In this document: positions 42,623 to 51,745 of the stretch, in pieces
Position numbering within the stretch: the stretch's first letter is position 1
Layout: each line of letters starts with the position of its first letter
Source: Marinomonas aquimarina
Lineage (GTDB): Bacteria; Pseudomonadota; Gammaproteobacteria; Pseudomonadales; Marinomonadaceae
Assembly: GCF_900089755.1 (NCBI RefSeq)
Contig: NZ_FLOC01000007.1
Location: 1 to 64,000, forward strand
Direction: 5' to 3'
Length of the DNA: 64,000 nucleotides
Notes under the pieces: generated by a model
The model's input: only the letters and a program-made list of their open reading frames with translations
What the model was told of the DNA's origin: nothing
The model's database searches: none
Made by a program: the position numbers and the translations under genes

Positions 42623-45088
42623 CTAGAATAAGTTTTCCAGCGCCGAATTTGTCGACGGTGTTACCCGGGCGGGATCCGCATTTTGACCATCCCTTGCTTC
42701 GGGGCGGGCAGCGACATTGGCGGCTGGCACATGGTCTCTGCGGAACACCTCAAAGATCGCATTTTTCTGGCCAGGGTAAGCGCGTTCGCCCGTGTTGGGG
42801 TCAATGCGCACAGTCACCAAGGAAGAGGGCTTATCAACATAGCTGGCTGGCGTGTCCGCTAATACCGGACGCATGTAGTCAATCCAAGTGGGTAGAGACG
42901 CCGAACCGCCCCATTCGCCACGACCCAGAGGCGACATATCATCGAAGCCGGTCCACACGGTTGTCACCACATCGCCGTTAAAACCAGAGAACCAGGCATC
43001 ACGACCATCGTTGGTGGTGCCGGTTTTGCCAGCAATGTCATCGCGCTCTAGAACGCGGGCACGACGGCCCGTACCGTAGCGGATGACGTCACGCATAATG
43101 TCATAGATGATGTAGGCCACGTCTTCGTCCAGCACACGTGGCGCGACGGGACGCTCAACCACACCTTGCTGGGTGTCGAACAAACCTTTCTGGCTGAGTA
43201 AGGTTGCACTTGAATCATCGTTCTGCGGTCGTTCTAGTAAGGTGCAGTCTTGGCACACAGTGACCGGTTCCGCTTGGAAAATGATGTCACCATTACGGTC
43301 TTCGATACGCTCAATCAAGTATGGCTGCACACGGTAACCGCCATTTGAGAATACCGAGTAACCTGAAGCAATTTGCAGCGGCGAGAGGTTCGCGCTGCCC
43401 AATGACAAAGATAAATTGTGTGGCAATTCGTTCGGATCAAAGCCAAAACGCTTCATAAACTCAAGTGCTGTGCGAATGCCCATCTCATCGAGTAGGCGCA
43501 CTGATACCACGTTTTGAGAGCGGTATAAGGCTTGGCGCAAACGGGTTGGGCCGTAGAACTTTCCGCCGTCATTGGTCGGGCGCCAGGCACTGGCTAGGTT
43601 GCTGTCATGGAACACCACTGGGGCATCGTTAATCACGCTGGCAGCAGTGTAGCCATTCGATAGGGCACTGGAATAAATAAACGGCTTGAAGTTTGAACCA
43701 GGCTGACGCTTGGACTGAGTGATGCGGTTAAACTTATTGGCAAAAAAGTTAAAACCACCCACCAGCGATTCGATGGCGCCGTCTTTGCTGTCCAAAGACA
43801 CCAAGGCACTTTGTACTGCTGGTGTTTGCGCTAAGCGCCACGTGCTGTCGTCACTTGGGCGTAGCTGAATAATATCGCCAGCGACTAAGACGTCAGAGAC
43901 GGTTTCGGGCTTTTTGCCACGAGAGTTTTCACTTAAGTAAGGTGCGGCCCAGCTCATGGCGCTAAACGGCAGTTCAAACGCCGAGCCATCTTGTAGGCGC
44001 AAAGAGGCGCTGTCAGCGGAGGTTTTTAACACCAACGCCATGGTCCAAGACGGAATGTTGCTGAACTCTTCTAGTGCTTCTTGTTGCGTCGCTAAGTCTT
44101 CGTCCAGTAGGTCTTTGCGAGTGTCTAGAGTACCACGGTAACCATGGCGCTCATCATAGTCCAATACGCCTTGGTAAACCGCTTGGTTGGCGTTGCGCTG
44201 GCGCTCAGAATTGATCGTGGTGTAGACCACCAAGCCTTCACTGTAGAGCTTATCGCCGTAGGACTGGTACAGTTCATGACGTACCATTTCCGCCACATAG
44301 TTGGCTTCGACATCGGCTTGAATACCGTAGTTTTTGGCGGTAACAGGGGCCTCAACAGCGGCTTGATAAGCATTTTTATCAATCATGCCTAGGGTCAACA
44401 TGCGTTGCAGAATCCAGTTACGACGGATCAAGGCACGGGAAGGGTTGGCAACTGGGTTGAAGCGCGAGGGAGCTTTCGGTAGGCCAGCAATCATGGCGTA
44501 TTGGGCCAGCGTCAGCTCACTTAAATGTTTACCGTAATAGACTTGGGCGGCGGCATCAAAACCGTAGGCACGCTTACCCAAGTAGATCTTGTTCATGTAG
44601 AGCTCTAGGATTTCATGCTTAGAGAGCTCTTGCTCCATTTTCAAAGAGATAAAGATCTCAGTGAATTTACGCATGAAGGTTTGTTCAAAGGATAGGAAGT
44701 AGTTACGTGCGACCTGCATGGTGATGGTACTACCACCACTTTGAATTTCACCACTGGTGACCAGTTGATAAGCCGCCCGCATCAGTCCCATGACGTCGAC
44801 GCCAGGGTGATGGTAGAAGTTACTGTCTTCCGCGGCCAACACAGCATTCTCTAAATCCATTGGAATGTCTTCATAGCGGATGGGGGTACGACGTTGTTCA
44901 CCAAACTCACCGATCAATTGCTCATCACGGGTATAAATGCGTAATGGAATCTGCAATTCGATGGCTTTCATTTCTTGCTTGGTAGGAATGCTGTCTTTGA
45001 CTTGAAGGTAGACGGCATAGGTAATACCGGCAGCTGCCAATGCGCCGAGCAAAGCAAGTATAAAGAGAATTTTGAATGTTTTGGCCAT
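42623..45088 (-). CDS. mrcA: penicillin-binding protein 1A
   Basis: An 821-residue bifunctional class A penicillin-binding protein making peptidoglycan. An N-terminal membrane anchor (about 5-28) precedes the glycosyltransferase domain with AAEDSNFYHHPGVD (catalytic Glu near residue 87) and GGSTITMQVARNYFLS. An OB-like insert follows. The transpeptidase has SKRQPGSNFKPF (around 455-466, SxxK variant PGSNFKPF), SQNVV (SxN) and KTGTTNDGRDAWF (near 684). Length is normal. In related genomes mrcA is followed on the other strand by the pilMNOPQ operon, as here. Confidence 0.96.
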   Translation of the reverse strand: MAKTFKILFILALLGALAAAGITYAVYLQVKDSIPTKQEMKAIELQIPLRIYTRDEQLIGEFGEQRRTPIRYEDIPMDLENAVLAAEDSNFYHHPGVDVMGLMRAAYQLVTSGEIQSGGSTITMQVARNYFLSFEQTFMRKFTEIFISLKMEQELSKHEILELYMNKIYLGKRAYGFDAAAQVYYGKHLSELTLAQYAMIAGLPKAPSRFNPVANPSRALIRRNWILQRMLTLGMIDKNAYQAAVEAPVTAKNYGIQADVEANYVAEMVRHELYQSYGDKLYSEGLVVYTTINSERQRNANQAVYQGVLDYDERHGYRGTLDTRKDLLDEDLATQQEALEEFSNIPSWTMALVLKTSADSASLRLQDGSAFELPFSAMSWAAPYLSENSRGKKPETVSDVLVAGDIIQLRPSDDSTWRLAQTPAVQSALVSLDSKDGAIESLVGGFNFFANKFNRITQSKRQPGSNFKPFIYSSALSNGYTAASVINDAPVVFHDSNLASAWRPTNDGGKFYGPTRLRQALYRSQNVVSVRLLDEMGIRTALEFMKRFGFDPNELPHNLSLSLGSANLSPLQIASGYSVFSNGGYRVQPYLIERIEDRNGDIIFQAEPVTVCQDCTLLERPQNDDSSATLLSQKGLFDTQQGVVERPVAPRVLDEDVAYIIYDIMRDVIRYGTGRRARVLERDDIAGKTGTTNDGRDAWFSGFNGDVVTTVWTGFDDMSPLGRGEWGGSASLPTWIDYMRPVLADTPASYVDKPSSLVTVRIDPNTGERAYPGQKNAIFEVFRRDHVPAANVAARPEARDGQNADPARVTPSTNSALENLF

Positions 45089-45276
45089 GTTGGGTCACTG
45101 GTTATTTAGTGTTCGGGCGATTATACCTGACTTGAGTTGCCCTTGGAGGCTTGTTGGCCTGAAAATTCATGTTATCTTGTTGTAAAGATATGATGCAGAT
45201 TGCATAAGCAAGTGTAAAAACATGCCATACTTGTATGCACGCTACGGAAGGCGACATCTTATTCATGGAGGGAACC

Positions 45277-46149
45277 ATGTCTTTCTTTGCTCGACCCTAT
45301 GTGTTGATCTGGCGCGATAACGCCTGGTTGGCCCTATCAAAACAACAGTACTTTCAGAATCAGGATGATCAGAGTGCTGCCCCAGCAGAGTCCCCCGACT
45401 GTTCTTTAGACGAGGCGTTACAGCAATTAGCCAGCTTTTTAAGACAGCGTAAGCGTAAGCCGAGTGCTATTTTATTGCCGGATGCTTGGCTAGAGATTAG
45501 TCAGTGCGATTTGGACCAAGACCTACCTCAGTCGCTGCATTTGTTGGCTGCCCATACTCAGGCGGGACAAATGTCGGTGCGCGAAAGTTTGCCGCCTATG
45601 ATCAGTTATGTGACCCATCATAAACAGCACGCGGCGATGCATGTGGCTACCTTAGCCAAAACTTACTTTGACGCCTTTACGCAGTTGGGCATCACCAAGC
45701 TGTACAGCGAAGGACTGATTTGGCGCAGCCAGCTCAGTTCTTGGCGTCAGTTATCCAGTGCTATGCAATCCTTTGTCTCTTATGAAGACGACTATCTAGA
45801 ACGTCAAACCGAGCACCGCTATCGCTGCACCTTGGTCGCGCTTATTGTATTGGTCGCGTTATCGAGTGGCTGGCTCGCCGCCCACCTTATTAAGCAGACA
45901 CCGGAGCCGATGTCCGCCTTTCAGTGGCCCTGGCCCAGTGTGGACACGGAGCGCATGGAGATGATGGACAGCTTACGCTATTTGCGTACCTTGCCTGCCT
46001 CAGTCCGGCTGGATGATGTGCGTGTTAGCCAGAGCCGCATTCGTTTATCGGTGACAGGCAATGCGGCCGATGTTGTGCTGTGGCAAGCCAATTGGCCAGA
46101 GCAGTTGCCGCCACTGCTAATCATGCTGAATGGGGAAGGGCCAATATGA
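45277..46149 (+). CDS. PilM/PilN or GspL/HofM-N-like assembly protein
   Basis: A 290-residue protein with a cytoplasmic N-terminal part (about 1-185) containing SAILLPDAWLEISQCDLDQDLPQSL, which looks like a shortened GspL/PilM-type domain, then one membrane helix (about 187-208, TLVALIVLVALSSGWLAAHL), then a periplasmic part ending LRYLRTLPASVRLDDVRVSQ, like PilN. So one protein seems to unite PilM- and PilN-like parts. The match is from pattern and position only. GGAGG lies before the ATG at 45277; the longer in-frame start at 45235 is less good. It overlaps the next gene by four bases. Confidence 0.55.
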   Translation: MSFFARPYVLIWRDNAWLALSKQQYFQNQDDQSAAPAESPDCSLDEALQQLASFLRQRKRKPSAILLPDAWLEISQCDLDQDLPQSLHLLAAHTQAGQMSVRESLPPMISYVTHHKQHAAMHVATLAKTYFDAFTQLGITKLYSEGLIWRSQLSSWRQLSSAMQSFVSYEDDYLERQTEHRYRCTLVALIVLVALSSGWLAAHLIKQTPEPMSAFQWPWPSVDTERMEMMDSLRYLRTLPASVRLDDVRVSQSRIRLSVTGNAADVVLWQANWPEQLPPLLIMLNGEGPI

Positions 46150-46826
46150 CCACTGTGGTGTTACGCAAATTGACCTCGAGCCGCTATTTAACCTGCTTGC
46201 TAGCTCTAGAATGTGCCTTAGCCATTTGGGCGGTACAGGCACTTTGGCAGCATAAAAATGAGAGTCAGCGCTCGATAGGCTATTACCACTATCAAGAGAA
46301 TCAGTGGCGTGCTTTGAATCAAGCGATCCGTACCATCCCACACGACTTGCCCGTGCAAATGCTCTACGGGGATGAGGCGGTGGTGGGCATGCGGTTACAG
46401 CAAACCATGGAGATCGCGGCGTGGCGCCATCTAATTGATGAACTGCATAAGCGCTTTTGGCTAACACCGACGGCGGTGCAATGGCGCCGTGAAGGGTATC
46501 AGTGGTTTGCTGACATTACTTGGCACTTTGTGCGGCCGAGTACCTTGAAACCGGATCTGAATATCTTGCCGTTTGAACGCCAGCAAACGTGGCCGAGCCA
46601 AGGGACATTAGTCAGTACTCTACATGGCCAGCGTTCGGCCGCCTTAATCAAGGTCGATCAAGAGGAAATGTGGCTGTATGAGGGGAATTGGCTGCCGCAG
46701 TTACAGGCAACCCTGACCCAAGTGGATCAAGAGTATGTGGTACTACAAAGTGGACAAGGAGAGCGGCGTCAGTTGTATCTAAGTGCTGCCACATCCCCTA
46801 GAGCGAGTACTCATAAGGAGCCCTAA
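46146..46826 (+). CDS. PilO/GspM/HofO-like inner-membrane protein
   Basis: A 226-residue protein with one N-terminal membrane helix (about 14-34, YLTCLLALECALAIWAVQALW) and a periplasmic domain, in the order and size expected for PilO (possibly merged with PilP). The latter half, LVSTLHGQRSAALIKVDQEEMWLYEGNWLPQ, has the feel of a PilP/GspC-like HR domain. No sequence signature is strong. The gene lies between a PilN-like and a secretin gene; ATGA overlap upstream and one base between it and the secretin gene. Confidence 0.5.
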   Translation: MTTVVLRKLTSSRYLTCLLALECALAIWAVQALWQHKNESQRSIGYYHYQENQWRALNQAIRTIPHDLPVQMLYGDEAVVGMRLQQTMEIAAWRHLIDELHKRFWLTPTAVQWRREGYQWFADITWHFVRPSTLKPDLNILPFERQQTWPSQGTLVSTLHGQRSAALIKVDQEEMWLYEGNWLPQLQATLTQVDQEYVVLQSGQGERRQLYLSAATSPRASTHKEP

Positions 46827-46827
46827 T

Positions 46828-48024
46828 ATGTCGATGTTCCGCGCTATCGCTTGCGTTGTGTTCGCCTTAGGTGGGCTCGCTGTCAGCCTCAATGCATCGG
46901 CATTGGATGTGTTTGTGCGGCAACAGCCGGTGCAGCAGGTATTGCCTCAATTAGCGGCCGAACTGGGTACCAGTGTGGTGTTAGATCCCTTGATTGATGC
47001 CGACGTGACGCTGTCGATCCGTGAGGCAACTTGGGAGCAAGTATTGTCGGCAGTGGCGCAGCAATTACAATTGTCGCTGCACTGGCAGGACCAGATTGCC
47101 ATCCTGTCTCAGGCGCCTGCACTGTCACAAACCGCAGATGATACGACCACTGGAAAGGAGCACTGTAACGATCGCATCTGGCACTTGAAACATGCCAAAG
47201 CCGCTTTGGTGGGGGAGCATGTGAAACAGTACTTTACTGATATCCGCGTCATCATCGATGCCCGCACCAATGCCATCATGACCCACTATTGTGGCAGCGA
47301 CAGCGTACTGCAAAGCGCCATCGTATGGCTTGATAGCCCCATGCGGCAAATTGAAATCTCAGCGGAGATTGCTCAAGTCAGTGACAGTGTTCAAGAGCAG
47401 CTAGGAGTGAACTGGCAAGCACGGCTGCTTGATTCCGCCGAGAATGGTGTCTTAGGGAATGTGGACCTTGGTATTGCTTCGGCACCGGTGAATATGGGCA
47501 TTGCTGGCACTAGTGGCTTGGTGAATTTATCGGCGACGCTGGATTGGTTAGAGCGCAATGGTTCAGCCAATATTCTTGCTCGACCCAAAATTGTGACTTC
47601 CGAAGGGCAGCCTGCGCGCATTGAGTCGGGGACTGAGGTGCCTTATCAGGTGATGAACGATGACAACCTCAGTGTTGAATTTCGCCAAGCCGGTTTGGTA
47701 TTAGAGGTCACACCTGAGGTGAAAGACGCCTCGACGTTATTGCTCGACCTGCGCATACATCAGGACTCGGTGGGCGATATGGTCAATGGTGTGCCGAGCT
47801 TAGAAACCAATCGTGTGCAGACTCAAGTGGAGGTCAGAAATGGCGAAACCCTGGTGCTTGGCGGCATTTTTCGTGAGGAGCGATTGGTCACTATTAGCAA
47901 GGTTCCGGTGCTCGGAGACGTGCCTTTACTCGGCGCAATGTTCCGCCAACGTACTGAACAACAAGAAAAAAGGGAACTACTTGTATTTATCACGCCAAAA
48001 CTGCTAAAAATGTCGGTAAACTAG
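46828..48024 (+). CDS. short secretin (HofQ/PilQ/ComE-like)
   Basis: A 398-residue outer-membrane secretin with a signal peptide (cleavage after NASA). One STN-type domain (about 23-85: VFVRQQPVQQVLPQLAAELGTSVVLD) and one secretin_N domain (about 110-170) precede the secretin barrel (about 175-395) with GSANILARPKIVTSEGQPARIESGTEVPYQ and VPVLGDVPLLGAMFRQR, both family signatures. Full PilQ proteins have AMIN domains and are about 700 residues; this one matches HofQ/ComE (about 412). AAGGAG lies seven bases before the ATG. In E. coli hofMNOPQ-aroK-aroB-damX is the same order. Confidence 0.88.
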   Translation: MSMFRAIACVVFALGGLAVSLNASALDVFVRQQPVQQVLPQLAAELGTSVVLDPLIDADVTLSIREATWEQVLSAVAQQLQLSLHWQDQIAILSQAPALSQTADDTTTGKEHCNDRIWHLKHAKAALVGEHVKQYFTDIRVIIDARTNAIMTHYCGSDSVLQSAIVWLDSPMRQIEISAEIAQVSDSVQEQLGVNWQARLLDSAENGVLGNVDLGIASAPVNMGIAGTSGLVNLSATLDWLERNGSANILARPKIVTSEGQPARIESGTEVPYQVMNDDNLSVEFRQAGLVLEVTPEVKDASTLLLDLRIHQDSVGDMVNGVPSLETNRVQTQVEVRNGETLVLGGIFREERLVTISKVPVLGDVPLLGAMFRQRTEQQEKRELLVFITPKLLKMSVN

Positions 48025-48062
48025 GCACTAGCCGAAAACAGTTAACTTCGAAGTACAAAAAC

Positions 48063-48602
48063 ATGATTAACGCCCCGACTATTATACTCGTGGGTCCGAT
48101 GGGTGCAGGGAAAACCACCATTGGGCGCCTTCTGTCGCAACAGTTAGACAGAGAATTTTTCGACTCCGATCGGGTGATTGAAGAGAACGCTGGTGCAGAC
48201 ATCCCTTGGATCTTTGAAAAGGAAGGTGAAGAAGGATTTCGTCGCCGCGAAACGCAAACGCTAGAAGCCATGCTCAGCGAAGAACAGCAGCCTGTTGTGT
48301 TAGCAACAGGGGGCGGTATCGTGATGAAGGAAGAAAACCGTGCCATGCTCAAGCAGCAGCCGTTAGTGGTTTACTTATTTGCTTCCGTGGCGCAACAGCT
48401 ACAGCGCACGTCCAAAAGCAATAATCGCCCGCTGTTAAAGCAGGGCAACCCTAAGGAAACCTTGACGCGTTTGTTCGCCCTGCGCGATCCATTGTACCGT
48501 GAGGTCGCATCCGTGATCGTTGAGACGGACTCCCGTCATCCTAAGACCGTTGCAAACAAAGTAATGGACGCCATTAAAAAGCATTTGGCTACGGAGGTTT
48601 AA
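48063..48602 (+). CDS. aroK: shikimate kinase I
   Basis: A 179-residue kinase phosphorylating shikimate in aromatic amino acid synthesis. The P-loop is [11 protein letters not shown] (about residues 10-20); [31 protein letters not shown] carries the shikimate-binding Asp, Arg and Glu; GGGIV and the lid region follow. Length matches E. coli AroK (173). It lies 38 bp after the secretin gene and 4 bp before aroB, so it heads the aroKB-damX transcript, as in many gammaproteobacteria. Confidence 0.96.
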   Translation: MINAPTIILVGPMGAGKTTIGRLLSQQLDREFFDSDRVIEENAGADIPWIFEKEGEEGFRRRETQTLEAMLSEEQQPVVLATGGGIVMKEENRAMLKQQPLVVYLFASVAQQLQRTSKSNNRPLLKQGNPKETLTRLFALRDPLYREVASVIVETDSRHPKTVANKVMDAIKKHLATEV

Positions 48603-48606
48603 CCTA

Positions 48607-49704
48607 ATGCGCACTCTTACCGTTGACTTAGGTGAACGCAGTTACCCGATTTACATTGGCTCAGGTATTCGCCAGCAAAAAGAATTGTTCAGTAAAGCGA
48701 TTGCTGGCAAACAAGTGATGATCGTGACCAACACCACGGTGGCCGATATTTATTTGGCGGATCTAGTGGCTTTGCTCGGCGCTGACTACAAGGTCGATAC
48801 GTGTATTCTGCCGGATGGCGAACAGTATAAAACGCTGGCCACTTACGAAAGCATTATGACGTCCTTGTTGGAAGCGAAGCACAACCGCACCACGACGATT
48901 ATTGCCCTAGGTGGCGGCGTCGTAGGTGATATGGCGGGCTTTGCCGCAGCGACGTATCAGCGTGGTGTGCCATTTATCCAAGTACCGACGACGCTGTTGT
49001 CACAGGTGGATTCGTCGGTGGGCGGTAAAACCGGTGTCAACCATCCACTGGGTAAGAACATGATTGGTGCTTTTTACCAGCCACAGGCGGTGATCATCGA
49101 TAACGATACTTTGAAAACACTGCCTGAGCGCGAGCTGTCTGCCGGCATGGCAGAGGTGATTAAGTACGGTTTGATCTGTGATGCCCCATTCTTTACTTGG
49201 TTGGAAGAGAATGTTGACGATCTTATGGCACTGGATAATGAGAAAATTACTCATGCCATCTATGAATCCTGTGCCGCAAAAGCACGTGTGGTAGCACAAG
49301 ATGAAAAAGAAGGTGGCATTCGTGCTATCTTGAACCTAGGTCATACCTTTGGTCATGCGATCGAAACGGAAATGGGCTACGGTGAATGGTTACACGGTGA
49401 AGCCGTGGCGGCGGGTACGGTATTAGCGGTCGATTTATCATGGCGCATGGGCAATCTGACGGAACAAGACGTCGAGCGCAGTGTCGCATTGTTAGCCAAA
49501 GCTAAGCTGCCGGTATTGCCGCCTAAAGGCATGGGGCGAGAAGCCTTTATTGATCGTATGCTATTGGATAAGAAAGTACTTGATGGCAATTTACGCCTAG
49601 TCTTGTTGAATGCTTTGGGCGATGCTTGCGTCACATCGGACTTTTCTATGGATGACTTCAATGGCTGTCTGAATGACGCGATTGAAGCGGCGAGTGCCGG
49701 TTAA
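48607..49704 (+). CDS. aroB: 3-dehydroquinate synthase
   Basis: A 365-residue NAD- and zinc-dependent cyclase that converts DAHP to 3-dehydroquinate. NAD-binding [19 protein letters not shown] and the [33 protein letters not shown] core are intact; zinc ligands are in the GHTFGHAIE and [10 protein letters not shown] segments. It follows aroK by 4 bp and precedes damX by 28 bp, in line with a transcription unit conserved in Enterobacteria and Pseudomonas. Confidence 0.96.
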   Translation: MRTLTVDLGERSYPIYIGSGIRQQKELFSKAIAGKQVMIVTNTTVADIYLADLVALLGADYKVDTCILPDGEQYKTLATYESIMTSLLEAKHNRTTTIIALGGGVVGDMAGFAAATYQRGVPFIQVPTTLLSQVDSSVGGKTGVNHPLGKNMIGAFYQPQAVIIDNDTLKTLPERELSAGMAEVIKYGLICDAPFFTWLEENVDDLMALDNEKITHAIYESCAAKARVVAQDEKEGGIRAILNLGHTFGHAIETEMGYGEWLHGEAVAAGTVLAVDLSWRMGNLTEQDVERSVALLAKAKLPVLPPKGMGREAFIDRMLLDKKVLDGNLRLVLLNALGDACVTSDFSMDDFNGCLNDAIEAASAG

Positions 49705-49732
49705 ACTAGCAAACTAAGACTTGAGGACACCC

Positions 49733-51346
49733 ATGGCGGAGCCAAACTTTCAGTTCGATCTGGAGGAAGCCTTAGATCAGCAACCCAAAGTGATGCTGAG
49801 GAATCCGTTTGGCTCTAATGACACTCAAGTCTTTTTCTCGAGCGAAGAACGCAACCAACAATTGGGGATGTTGGAGCACTTAAGTCGCTACTCGAATCTA
49901 CTCTCTGTAGTGGAGGGGGGCAGTGGCAGTGGTAAAACACGCTTCTTGCAAGAATTCATTCGTTTACAAAACGACAGTGCGATCCTCTGTCATGTAAAAG
50001 CCAGTATGCTGATGACCGCAGGGCAATTGTTGCAAGCGATCTATGCTGGCTATGCCGATGTGTTGGACAGCAGCCAGGCCGGTACCTCCTTTGGGCCGCT
50101 GTTAAAGTTTGCCCACGAAGCGGAGGCCAAAGGGCAAAAGGCGATTATCTTGATTGATAATGCCCATGAGCTCAACACCGATGCCATCATCATGCTGATG
50201 GATATGATGTCATTGGCCACCGAGTCGCAAGAAGTACCGCATATTGCTCTATTCACCGAACATTCGTTGGCGCGCAATCTGGATGCCTATCAAAGTAGCC
50301 GTTACGAGCAGCTCAGTCATGAGCTGGAATTAGCCCCTTTCTCATTAGAACAAACCCGTGCCTATCTGTTGCATCGTGTGCGCGCGATCGGTGGCGGGAT
50401 TAATCTGCCGTTCAATGAGCGTCAAATTAAGAAAATCTACCAGCAGTCAGGCGGTATGCCTGGCGCAATCAATAAAGCGGCGTTGGCCATGATGGGCGAC
50501 GCGCAAGCGGCTGAGTCGTTAGCGGGAGAAAAAAAGTCTTGGTTTAAGCGACCTAAGACGGGCCTGTCATTTGGCTTTCCTGTGGTACACATGGCCTTAA
50601 TGTCGGTGATCATGCTCGGCATTCTCGTGGCAGTGGTGTTTAACGATGGTGAGGAGGACGCGCCGACTAATAGCACACGAGTGGCGCCGATTGGTCAGAA
50701 TGCACCGCGCCAAGCCAGCTCGGAAACCATAGCTCGCATCGAAGCCATGCAGCGCCAGATTGGCCAAGACTCACCGATGTCATTGCCGCCGATTCCAGCG
50801 GAAGCGCTGCAACCGAACCAAGTACAGAGTAATAATAGCGCTCAGGGCAGTGCTCCCTCCTCGAATATTGCCAGCGCGCCAATTCGTTTGGCCCCGGTAG
50901 AATCTTCTGCGCCAGCCCCTGATACAGACAATTCTCCGGTGGTGAGCACTCCGATCCTGCAGACAGCGGGACAAGCCCAAGCGACTAATGAGCCGAAAAC
51001 GGAAAGTGTGCCACTTGAGCAAACCGCCAGTCGTGACCCATTTGATAAAACCCAAGCTTGGTTAGAGCGCAATCCAAACCGTTACACCTTGCAACTGCTG
51101 GGCACACATAACCAGGATACGGTGCAGGAGTTTATCCGTGACCAAGGCAGTTTAGATGCCTTTAGCTACTTCCATGCGTTGCACAATGGCCGCGATTGGT
51201 ACGTGGTGGTTTACGGTGAATACCGTAACCGCAGTGAAGCCATTGCTGCCGTCGAGAACCTACCGCAAGGCTTAAGACAGCTGAATCCTTGGGCGCGAAG
51301 TGTGCGTGGAATTCAGCAAGATATTCGCAGAGCCGGTGCGCAATAA
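49733..51346 (+). CDS. damX: DamX-like cell-division protein, AAA ATPase plus SPOR domain
   Basis: A 537-residue protein: an AAA+-type ATPase region (GGSGSGKTRFL Walker A near residue 61; ILIDNAHELNTDA Walker B near 141), one membrane helix (about 285-305), a long Gln/Ser/Ala/Pro-rich periplasmic linker, and a C-terminal SPOR domain (about 449-537, YTLQLLGTHNQDTVQEF, YVVVYGEY), which binds bare septal glycans. E. coli DamX lacks an active ATPase, but this one, as in Pseudomonas, retains the Walker residues. The start at 49733 has GAGGACACCC before it. Confidence 0.92.
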   Translation: MAEPNFQFDLEEALDQQPKVMLRNPFGSNDTQVFFSSEERNQQLGMLEHLSRYSNLLSVVEGGSGSGKTRFLQEFIRLQNDSAILCHVKASMLMTAGQLLQAIYAGYADVLDSSQAGTSFGPLLKFAHEAEAKGQKAIILIDNAHELNTDAIIMLMDMMSLATESQEVPHIALFTEHSLARNLDAYQSSRYEQLSHELELAPFSLEQTRAYLLHRVRAIGGGINLPFNERQIKKIYQQSGGMPGAINKAALAMMGDAQAAESLAGEKKSWFKRPKTGLSFGFPVVHMALMSVIMLGILVAVVFNDGEEDAPTNSTRVAPIGQNAPRQASSETIARIEAMQRQIGQDSPMSLPPIPAEALQPNQVQSNNSAQGSAPSSNIASAPIRLAPVESSAPAPDTDNSPVVSTPILQTAGQAQATNEPKTESVPLEQTASRDPFDKTQAWLERNPNRYTLQLLGTHNQDTVQEFIRDQGSLDAFSYFHALHNGRDWYVVVYGEYRNRSEAIAAVENLPQGLRQLNPWARSVRGIQQDIRRAGAQ

Positions 51347-51745
51347 GTAAGAAATATGACTGTCGACGCCGCTGAAATGCTTTTTCAGGGTCGTTTTTGT
51401 CGCTTTTTTATAAAAAACTTGCGAAAAAAGTAAAAAAAACCATATTCAACTGAATAACCCCCAATCCCAGTGATTTTTTCTGCCCCCAATTCGGCCAACC
51501 ATAGATAATTCTCCTTTTCTGTGAGAATGGTTTTCATCTAGGGGCTGTTTTTCCTACTGTTTGGTCAATTATTAGGCGTCGTCATTTGAGCGCTTTCAAA
51601 TCGCGGAGTAGTATCGTTTGCAGTTTGAATGGTTAGGTGGGTCTATAACAATCATTCCTCAAGCACTTCAGTCTGCTTGTCCGCCTAATTTTTATATGAA
51701 GTAATCGAGTAGAGTTTTCTACATTTTAACTGTGGGAGTTGGTGT
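51347..51745. other. intergenic region before gltB
   Basis: A 399-bp AT-rich gap. A possible hairpin CTGAAA / TTTCAG at 51372-51388 plus T-rich stretches may end the aroK-aroB-damX transcript. An inverted repeat ATTTGA / TCAAAT lies near 51586-51603. The gltB promoter must lie here, but I cannot place its boxes surely. A GGGAG ribosome binding site lies eight bases before the gltB start. No gene is supported. Confidence 0.4.
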
